From assembly GCA_946699065.1 (NCBI GenBank), contig CAMPDV010000364.1, forward strand, positions 124,001 through 188,000: DNA of 64,000 nt, written 5' to 3'. Within the stretch, counting starts at the first letter, position 1, and each line of letters starts with the position of its first letter. Positions 53,542 through 64,000 of this stretch are shown piece by piece. Source of the DNA: Loxodes magnus (lineage: Eukaryota > Ciliophora > Karyorelictea > Loxodida > Loxodidae). The position numbers and the translations under genes are program-made. The notes beneath the pieces were generated by a model. That model had not been told where the DNA came from. It made no database searches and was given only the letters and a program-made list of their open reading frames with translations.

Positions 53542-56500
53542 CCATAGTCTCACCGTCTAATCATTACTTCCCGATACGATGAACTCTGAATCACTGGATA
53601 TAGCCACAGATAATACATGACTAGTGTGACCACTCATGGTCTTACAGGTACCTGTCTTGACGTCACATAGTCTCACCGTCTTATCTCTACTTCCCGATAC
53701 GATGAACTCTGAATCACTGGATATAGCCACAGATAATACAGAATTAGTGTGACCACTCATGGTCTTACAGGTAACTGTCTTGACGTCACATAGTCTCACC
53801 GTATAATCATGACTTTCCGATACGATGAACTCTGAATCACTGGATATAGCCACAGCATATACATAATTAGTGTGACCACTCATGGTCTTACAGGTACCTG
53901 TCTTGACGTCCCATAGTCTCACCGTCTAATCATGACTTCCCGATACGATGAACTCTGAATCACTGGATATAGCCACAGCATATACATGACTAGTGTGACC
54001 ACTCATGGTCTTACAGGTAACTGTCTTGACGTCCCATAGTCTCACCGGCTTATCTCAACTTCCCGATACGATGAACTCTGAATCACTGGATATAGCCACA
54101 GATAATACAGAATTAGTGTGACCACTCATGGTCTTACAGGTACCTGTCTTGACGTCCCATAGTCTCACCGTCTAATCATGACTTTCCGATACGATGAACT
54201 CTGAATCACTGGATATAGCCACAGCATATACATGACTAGTGTGACCACTCATGGTCTTACAGGTACCTGTCTTGACGTCCCATAGTCTCACCGTCTAATC
54301 ATGACTTTCCGATACGATGAACTCTGAATCACTGGATATAGCCACAGCATATACATGACTAGTGTGACCACTCATGGTCTTACAGGTACCTGTCTTGACG
54401 TCACATAGTCTCACCGTCTTATCTCTACTTCCCGATACGATGAACTCTGAATCACTGGATATAGCCACAGCATATACATGACTAGTGTGACCACTCATGG
54501 TCTTACAGGTAACTGTCTTGACGTCCCATAGTCTCACCGGCTTATCTCAACTTCCCGATACGATGAACTCTGAATCACTGGATATAGCCACAGATAATAC
54601 AGAATTAGTGTGACCACTCATGGTCTTACAGGTACATGTCTTGACGTCCCATAGTCTCACCGTCTAATCATTACTTCCCGATACGATGAACTCTGAATCA
54701 CTGGATATAGCCACAGATAATACAGAATTAGTGTGACCACTCATGGTCTTACAGGTACCTGTCTTGACGTCTCATAGTCTCACCGTCTAATCATTACTTC
54801 TCGATACGATGAACTCTGAATCACTGGATATAGCCACAGCATATACATGACTAGTGTGACCACTCATGGTCTTACAGGTACCTGTCTTGACGTCACATAG
54901 TCTCACCGTCTAATCATGACTTTCCGATACGATGAACTCTGAATCACTGGATATAGCCACAGCATATACATGACTAGTGTGACCACTCATGGTCTTACAG
55001 GTACCTGTCTTGACGTCCCATAGTCTCACCGTCTAATCATTACTTCCCGATACGATGAACTCTGAATCACTGGATATAGCCACAGCATATACATGACTAG
55101 TGTGACCACTCATGGTCTTACAGGTACCTGTCTTGACGTCACATAGTCTCACCGTCTAATCATTACTTCCCGATACGATGAACTCTGAATCACTGGATAT
55201 AGCCAAAGATAATACAGAATTAGTGTGACCACTCATGGTCTTACAGGTACCTGTCTTGACGTCCCATAGTCTCACCGTATAATCATAACTTCAAGATACG
55301 ATGAACTCTGAATCACTGGATATAGCCACAGCATATACATGAGTAGTGTGACCACTCATGGTCTTACAGGTACCTGTCTTGACGTCCCATAGTCTCACCG
55401 TATAATCTGCACTTCCCTATACGATGAACTCTGAATCACTGGATATAGCCACAGCATATACATGACTAGTGTGACCACTCATGGTCTTACAGGTACATGT
55501 CTTGATGTCCCATAGTCTCACCGTCTAATCATTACTTCCCGATACGATGAACTCTGAATCACTGGATATAGCCACAGATAATACAGAATTAGTGTGACCA
55601 CTCATGGTCTTACAGGTAACTGTCTTGACGTCCCATAGTCTCACCGTCTAATCATTACTTCCCGATACGATGAACTCTGAATCACTGGATATAGCCACAG
55701 CATATACATGACTAGTGTGACCTCTCATGGTCTTACAGGTAACTGTCTTGACGTCCAATAGTCTCACCGTCTAATCATGACTTTCCGATACGATGAACTC
55801 TGAATCACTGGATATAGCCACAGCATATACATGACTAGTGTGACCACTCATGGTCTTACAGGTACCTGTCTTGACGTCCCATAGTCTCACCGTCTAATCA
55901 TTACTTCCCGATACGATGAACTCTGAATCACTGGATATAGTAACAGCATATACATAATTAGTGTGACCACTCATGGTCTTACAGGTACCTGTCTTGACGT
56001 CCCATAGTCTCACCGTATAATCATTACTTCCCGATACGATGAACTCTGAATCACTGGATATAGCCACAGATAATACAGAATTAGTGTGACCACTCATGGT
56101 CTTACAGGTACCTGTCTTGACGTCCCATAGTCTCACCGTATAATCATAACTTCCCGATACGATGAACTCTGAATCACTGGATATAGCCACAGATAATACA
56201 GAATTAGTGTGACCACTCATGGTCTTACAGGTACATGTCTTGACGTCCCATAGTCTCACCGTCTAATCATTACTTCCCGATACGATGAACTCTGAATCAC
56301 TGGATATATCCACAGCATATACATAATTAGTGTGACCACTCATGATCTTACAGGTACCTGTCTTGACGTCCCATAGTCTCACCGTCTTATCTCTACTTCC
56401 CGATACGATGAACTCTGAATCACTGGATATAGCCACAGCATATACATGACTAGTGTGACCACTCATGGTCTTACAGGTACCTGTCTTGACGTCACATAGT

Positions 56501-57738
56501 CTCACCGTCTAATCATTACTTCCCGATACGATGAACTCTGAATCACTGGATATAGCAACAGCATATACATGACTAGTGTGACCACTCATGGTCTTACAGG
56601 TACCTGTCTTGACGTCACATAGTCTCACCGTCTAATCATTACTTCCCGATACGATGAACTCTGAATCACTGGATATAGCCAAAGATAATACAGAATTAGT
56701 GTGACCACTCATGGTCTTACAGGTACCTGTCTTGACGTCACATAGTCTCACCGTCTAATCATTACTTCCCGGTACGATGAACTCTGAATCACTGGATATA
56801 GCCAAAGATAATACAGAATTAGTGTGACCACTCATGGTCTTACAGGTACCTGTCTTGACGTCCCATAGTCTCACCGTATTATCTGCACTTTCCGATACGA
56901 TGAACTCTGAATCACTGGATATAGCCACAGCATATACATGACTAGTGTGACCACTCATGGTCTTACAGGTACCTGTCTTGACGTCACATAGTCTCACCGT
57001 CTAATCATGACTTCCCGATACGATGAACTCTGAATCACTGGATATAGCAACAGCAAATACATGACTAGTGTGACCACTCATGGTCTTACAGGTACCTGTC
57101 TTGACGTCACATAGTCTCACCGTATTATCTGCACTTCCCGATACGATGAACTCTGAATCACTGGATATAGCCACAGATAATACATGACTAGTGTGACCAC
57201 TCATGGTCTTACAGGTACCTGTCTTGACGTCCCATAGTCTCACCGTCTTATCTGCACTTCCCGATACGATGAACTCTGAATCACTGGATATAGCCACAGC
57301 AAATACATGACTAGTGTGACCACTCATGGTCTTACAGGTACCTGTCTTGACGTCCCATAGTCTCACCGTCTAATCATAACTTCCCGATACGATGAACTCT
57401 GAATCACTGGATATAGCCACAGCATATACAGAATTAGTGTGACCACTCATGGTCTTACAGGTACCTGTCTTGACGTCCAATAGTCTCACCGTCTAATCAT
57501 GACTTTCCGATACGATGAACTCTGAATCACTGGATATAGCCACAGATAATACATGACTAGTGTGACCACTCATGGTCTTACAGGTACCTGTCTTGACGTC
57601 CCATAGTCTCACCGTCTAATCATTACTTCCCGATACGATGAACTCTGAATCACTGGATATAGCCACAGATAATACATGACTAGTGTGACCACTCATGGTC
57701 TTACAGGTACCTGTCTTGACGTCCCATAGTCTCACCGT

Positions 57739-60678
57739 CTAATCATTACTTCCCGATACGATGAACTCTGAATCACTGGATATAGCCACAGATAATACAG
57801 AATTAGTGTGACCACTCATGGTCTTACAGGTACCTGTCTTGACGTCCCATAGTCTCACCGTCTTATCTCTACTTCCCGATACGATGAACTCTGAATCACT
57901 GGATATAGCCACAGCATATACAGAATTAGTGTGACCACTCATGGTCTTACAGGTACCTGTCTTGACGTCCCATAGTCTCACCGTATAATCATTACTTCCC
58001 GATACGATGAACTCTGAATCACTGGATATAGCCACAGCATATACATGACTAGTGTGACCACTCATGGTCTTACAGGTAACTGTCTTGACGTCCCATAGTC
58101 TCACCGTCTAATCATGACTTTCCGATACGATGAACTCTGAATCACTGGATATAGCCACAGATAATACAGAATTAGTGTGACCACTCATGGTCTTACAGGT
58201 AACTGTCTTGACGTCCCATAGTCTCACCGTCTAATCATTACTTCCCGATACGATGAACTCTGAATCACTGGATATAGCCACAGATAATACAGAATTAGTG
58301 TGACCACTCATGGTCTTACAGGTACCTGTCTTGACGTCCCATAGTCTCACCGTCTTATCTCTACTTCCCGATACGATGAACTCTGAATCACTGGATATAG
58401 CCACAGCATATACAGAATTAGTGTGACCACTCATGGTCTTACAGGTACCTGTCTTGACGTCCCATAGTCTCACCGTATAATCATTACTTCCCGATACGAT
58501 GAACTCTGAATCACTGGATATAGCCACAGCATATACATGACTAGTGTGACCACTCATGGTCTTACAGGTAAATGTCTTGACGTCCCATAGTCTCACCGTC
58601 TAATCATGACTTTCCGATACGATGAACTCTGAATCACTGGATATAGCCACAGTATATACATGACTAGTGTGACCACTCATGGTCTTACAGGTACCTGTCT
58701 TGACGTCCCATAGTCTCACCGTATTATCTGCACTTCCCGATACGATGAACTCTGAATCACTGGATATAGCCACAGCATATACATGACTAGTGTGACCACT
58801 CATGGTCTTACAGGTACCTGTCTTGACGTCCCATAGTCTCACCGTATAATCATAACTTCCCGATACGATGAACTCTGAATCACTGGATATAGCCACAGCA
58901 AATACATGACTAGTGTGACCACTCATGGTCTTACAGGTAACTGTCTTGACGTCCCATAGTCTCACCGTCTAATCATTACTTCCCGATACGATGAACTCTG
59001 AATCACTGGATATAGCCACAGATAATACAGAATTAGTGTGACCACTCATGGTCTTACAGGTACCTGTCTTGACGTCCCATAGTCTCACCGTCTAATCATA
59101 ACTTCCCGATACGATGAACTCTGAATCACTGGATAAAGCCACAGATAATACATGACTAGTGTGACCACTCATGGTCTTACAGGTACCTGTCTTGACGTCC
59201 CATAGTCTCACCGGCTTATCTCAACTTCCCGATACGATGAACTCTGAATCACTAGATATAGCCACAGATAATACAGAATTAGTGTGACCACTCATGGTCT
59301 TACAGGTACCTGTCTTGACGTCCCATAGTCTCACCGTCTAATCATTACTTCCCGATACGATGAACTCTGAATCACTGGATATAGCCACAGATAATACATG
59401 ACTAGTGTGACCACTCATGGTCTTACAGGTACCTGTCTTGACGTCCCATAGTCTCACCGGCTTATCTCAACTTCCCGATACGATGAACTCTGAATCACTG
59501 GATATAGCCACAGATAATACAGAATTAGTGTGACCACTCATGGTCTTACAGGTAACTGTCTTGACGTCACATAGTCTCACCGTATAATCTGCACTTCCCG
59601 ATACGATGAACTCTGAATCACTGGATATAGCCACAGCATATACATAATTAGTGTGACCACTCATGGTCTTACAGGTACCTGTCTTGACGTCCCATAGTCT
59701 CACCGTCTTATCTCTACTTCCCGATACGATGAACTCTGAATCACTGGATATAGTAACAGATAATACAGAATTAGTGTGACCACTCATGGTCTTACAGGTA
59801 CCTGTCTTGACGTCCCATAGTCTCACCGTCTAATCATTACTTCCCGATACGATGAACTCTGAATCACTGGATATAGCCACAGATAATACAGAATTAGTGT
59901 GACCACTCATGGTCTTACAGGTACCTGTCTTGACGTCCCATAGTCTCACCGTCTAATCATTACTTCCCGATACGATGAACTCTGAATCACTGGATATAGC
60001 AACAGCAAATACATGACTAGTGTGACCACTCATGGTCTTACAGGTACCTGTCTTGACGTCCCATAGTCTCACCGTCTAATCATTACTTCCCGATACGATG
60101 AACTCTGAATCACTGGATATAGCAACAGCAAATACATGACTAGTGTGACCACTCATGGTCTTACAGGTACCTGTCTTGACGTCCCATAGTCTCACCGTCT
60201 AATCATTACTTCCCGATACGATGAACTCTGAATCACTGGATATAGCCACAGCATATACATAATTAGTGTGACCACTCATGGTCTTACAGGTACCTGTCTT
60301 GACGTCCCATAGTCTCACCGGCTTATCTCAACTTCCCGATACGATGAACTCTGAATCACTGGATATAGCCACAGATAATACAGAATTAGTGTGACCACTC
60401 ATGGTCTTACAGGTAACTGTCTTGACGTCACATAGTCTCACCGTATAATCTGCACTTCCCGATACGATGAACTCTGAATCACTGGATATAGCCACAGCAT
60501 ATACATAATTAGTGTGACCACTCATGGTCTTACAGGTACCTGTCTTGACGTCCCATAGTCTCACCGTCTTATCTCTACTTCCCGATACGATGAACTCTGA
60601 ATCACTGGATATAGTAACAGATAATACAGAATTAGTGTGACCACTCATGGTCTTACAGGTACCTGTCTTGACGTCCAA
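57739..60678 (-). repeat. 4-unit and 7-unit duplications in subdomain 3
   Basis: 57,739-58,104 matches 58,231-58,596 at 492 bp (4 units), differing at codon 35 of one unit (Val against Phe). 59,467-59,826 matches about 60,328-60,678 at 861 bp (7 units), including the linked TGA/CCG variant. A 30-unit relation (3,690 bp) joins the Trp-to-Leu unit near 57,479 to the one near 61,169. Confidence 0.6.
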
Positions 60679-63600
60679 TAGTCTCGCCGTCTAATCATGA
60701 CTTTCCGATACGATGAACTCTGAATCACTGGATATAGCCACAGATAATACAGAATTAGTGTGACCACTCATGGTCTTACAGGTACCTGTCTTGACGTCCC
60801 ATAGTCTCACCGTCTAATCATTACTTCCCGATACGATGAACTCTGAATCACTGGATATAGCAACAGCAAATACATGACTAGTGTGACCACTCATGGTCTT
60901 ACAGGTACCTGTCTTGACGTCCCATAGTCTCACCGTCTAATCATTACTTCCCGATACGATGAACTCTGAATCACTGGATATAGCCACAGCAAATACATGA
61001 CTAGTGTGACCACTCATGGTCTTACAGGTACCTGTCTTGACGTCCCATAGTCTCACCGTCTAATCATAACTTCCCGATACGATGAACTCTGAATCACTGG
61101 ATATAGCCACAGCATATACAGAATTAGTGTGACCACTCATGGTCTTACAGGTACCTGTCTTGACGTCCAATAGTCTCACCGTCTAATCATGACTTTCCGA
61201 TACGATGAACTCTGAATCACTGGATATAGCCACAGATAATACATGACTAGTGTGACCACTCATGGTCTTACAGGTAACTGTCTTGACGTCCCATAGTCTC
61301 ACCGTCTAATCATTACTTCCCGATACGATGAACTCTGAATCACTGGATATAGCCACAGATAATACAGAATTAGTGTGACCACTCATGGTCTTACAGGTAC
61401 CTGTCTTGACGTCCCATAGTCTCACCGTCTAATCATTACTTCCCGATACGATGAACTCTGAATCACTGGATATAGCCACAGATAATACATGACTAGTGTG
61501 ACCACTCATGGTCTTACAGGTACCTGTCTTGACGTCCCATAGTCTCACCGTATTATCTGCACTTCCCGATACGATGAACTCTGAATCACTGGATATAGCC
61601 ACAGCATATACATGACTAGTGTGACCACTCATGGTCTTACAGGTACCTGTCTTGACGTCCCATAGTCTCACCGTCTAATCATTACTTCCCGATACGATGA
61701 ACTCTGAATCACTGGATATAGCAACAGCAAATACATAATTAGTGTGACCACTCATGGTCTTACAGGTACCTGTCTTGACGTCCCATAGTCTCACCGTATT
61801 ATCATAACTTCCCGATACGATGAACTCTGAATCACTGGATATAGCCACTGATCTTACATAACTAGTGTGACCACTCATGGTCTTAAAGGTACCTGTCTTG
61901 ACGTTCCATAGTCTCACCGTCTCATCATGACTTTCCGATACGATGAACTCTGAATCACTGGATATAGCCACAGCATATACATGACTAGTGTGACCACTCA
62001 TGGTCTTACAGGTACCTGTCTTGACGTCACATAGTCTCACCGTCTAATCATTACTTCCCGATACGATGAACTCTGAATCACTGGATATAGCCACATATAA
62101 TACAGAATTAGTGTGACCACTCATGGTCTTACAGGTACCTGTCTTGACGTCCCATAGTCTCACCGTCTTATCTCTACTTCCCGATACGATGAACTCTGAA
62201 TCACTGGATATAGCCACAGCATATACATAATTAGTGTGACCACTCATGGTCTTACAGGTACCTGTCTTGACGTCACATAGTCTCACCGTATTATCTGCAC
62301 TTCCCGATACGATGAACTCTGAATCACTGGATATAGCCACAGATAATACAGAATTAGTGTGACCACTCATGGTCTTACAGGTACCTGTCTTGACGTCCCA
62401 TAGTCTCACCGTCTAATCATTACTTCCCGATACGATGAACTCTGAATCACTGGATATAGCCACAGATAATACATGACTAGTGTGACCACTCATGGTCTTA
62501 CAGGTACCTGTCTTGACGTCCCATAGTCTCACCGTCTAATCATTACTTCCCGATACGATGAACTCTGAATCACTGGATATAGCCACAGCATATACATGAC
62601 TAGTGTGACCACTCATGGTCTTACAGGTACCTGTCTTGACGTCCCATAGTCTCACCGTCTAATCATTACTTCCCGATACGATGAACTCTGAATCACTGGA
62701 TATAGCAACAGCAAATACATAATTAGTGTGACCACTCATGGTCTTACAGGTACCTGTCTTGACGTCCCATAGTCTCACCGTATTATCATAACTTCCCGAT
62801 ACGATGAACTCTGAATCACTGGATATAGCCACAGCATATACATGACTAGTGTGACAACTCATGGTCTTACAGGTAACTGTCTTGACGTCCCATAGTCTCA
62901 CCGTCTAATCATGACTTTCCGATACGATGAACTCTGAATCACTGGATATAGCCACAGCATATACATGACTAGTGTGACCACTCATGGTCTTACAGGTACC
63001 TGTCTTGACGTCCCATAGTCTCACCGTCTAATCATTACTTCCCGATACGATGAACTCTGAATCACTGGATATAGCAACAGCAAATACATGACTAGTGTGA
63101 CCACTCATGGTCTTACAGGTACCTGTCTTGACGTCCCATAGTCTCACCGTCTAATCATTACTTCCCGATACGATGAACTCTGAATCACTGGATATAGCCA
63201 CAGCAAATACATGACTAGTGTGACCACTCATGGTCTTACAGGTACCTGTCTTGACGTCCCATAGTCTCACCGTCTAATCATAACTTCCCGATACGATGAA
63301 CTCTGAATCACTGGATATAGCCACAGATAATACATGACTAGTGTGACCACTCATGGTCTTACAGGTACCTGTCTTGACGTCCCATAGTCTCACCGTCTAA
63401 TCATGACTTTCCGATACGATGAACTCTGAATCACTGGATATAGCCACAGATAATACATGACTAGTGTGACCACTCATGGTCTTACAGGTAACTGTCTTGA
63501 CGTCCCATAGTCTCACCGTCTAATCATTACTTCCCGATACGATGAACTCTGAATCACTGGATATAGCCACAGATAATACAGAATTAGTGTGACCACTCAT

Positions 63601-64000
63601 GGTCTTACAGGTACCTGTCTTGACGTCACATAGTCTCACCGTCTAATCATTACTTCCCGATACGATGAACTCTGAATCACTGGATATAGCCACAGATAAT
63701 ACATGACTAGTGTGACCACTCATGGTCTTACAGGTACCTGTCTTGACGTCCCATAGTCTCACCGTCTAATCATTACTTCCCGATACGATGAACTCTGAAT
63801 CACTGGATATAGCCACAGCATATACATGACTAGTGTGACCACTCATGGTCTTACAGGTACCTGTCTTGACGTCACATAGTCTCACCGTCTAATCATTACT
63901 TCCCGATACGATGAACTCTGAATCACTGGATATAGCCACAGATAATACATGACTAGTGTGACCACTCATGGTCTTACAGGTACCTGTCTTGACGTCCCAT

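Larger units (their letters stand above)
48210..64000 (-). repeat. array subdomain 3: SHV / NSV units, no codon-5 TAA
   Basis: From about 48,300 upward most units read TSHVYAV, TSHVLSV or TNSVLSV, with SGSND before TAG. Gly35 changes (KTVTC, KTCTC, KTFTC) and a GTG-to-GTT change at codon 9 are typical. I saw no TAA at codon 5 here, although it is frequent below 48,210. TAG at codon 25 is very frequent. TGA occurs at codon 21 (48400, 49754, 50492, 51725, 55291) and at codon 23 (54055, 54547, 59221, 59467, 60328). Five of the eight indels fall between 49,187 and 53,536. In coding direction this is the upstream part of the array. Confidence 0.7.

Overview
The whole 64,000-base window is the inside of one tandem array. 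It starts and ends mid-repeat, and I see no single-copy flank, unrelated gene, RNA gene, promoter, terminator, intron-like gap or mobile element. The unit is 123 bp, about 520 copies (64,000/123), all in the same orientation. Read on the minus strand it is exactly 41 codons and encodes a WD40 repeat: GHT, then [15 protein letters not shown], then [21 protein letters not shown]. It carries the usual WD40 tetrad: His2, Asp24, Thr26 and Trp30, counting the G of GHT as 1.

The array is not an ordinary open gene. In the WD40 frame all three standard stops occur many times, almost always at codons that also vary between copies: TAA at codon 5, TAG at codon 25, TGA at codon 21, and rarely TAA at codon 15 or TGA at codon 23. 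In the first 6,000 bases I counted 12 TAA, 12 TAG and 5 TGA, more than one stop per two repeats. The longest standard-code open stretch is 265 codons (8106-8903), about 6.5 repeats and short of a seven-blade propeller. Eight small indels also change frame: near 22,625, 40,162, 40,399, 49,187, 50,910, 51,526, 51,650 and 53,536. Two readings remain: (a) a decayed or silent WD40 array amplified and homogenised as satellite-like DNA; (b) a giant WD40 gene in a genome where stop codons are reassigned. In the open stretches I read, no CAA or CAG codon occurs, and Gln would suit codons 5 and 25 well. The in-frame TGAs and frameshifts mean a simple TAA/TAG = Gln code is not enough for one uninterrupted protein.

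Layout, low to high coordinate (the coding direction runs the other way): 1 to about 18,500 is rich in GHTH units, Asn at codon 14 and Asp24-to-Val units; about 18,500 to 48,210 is dominated by SYV/NVV units with frequent TAA and TAG; about 48,210 to 64,000 is a different subfamily (SHV/NSV units, SND before TAG) with no TAA at codon 5. Segmental duplications in whole multiples of 123 bp (offsets of 6, 7, 8, 9, 12, 27, 29, 33 and 36 units) show recent unequal exchange.

Organism: not determinable from this window. Base composition is about 44% G+C (54 of 123 in a typical unit). High-identity WD40 repeats with variation limited to a few surface codons are known from fungal NLR-type proteins (the Podospora HET-D/HET-E family) and from various bacteria and protists. 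The size and state of the array suggest a eukaryote, but that is inference.
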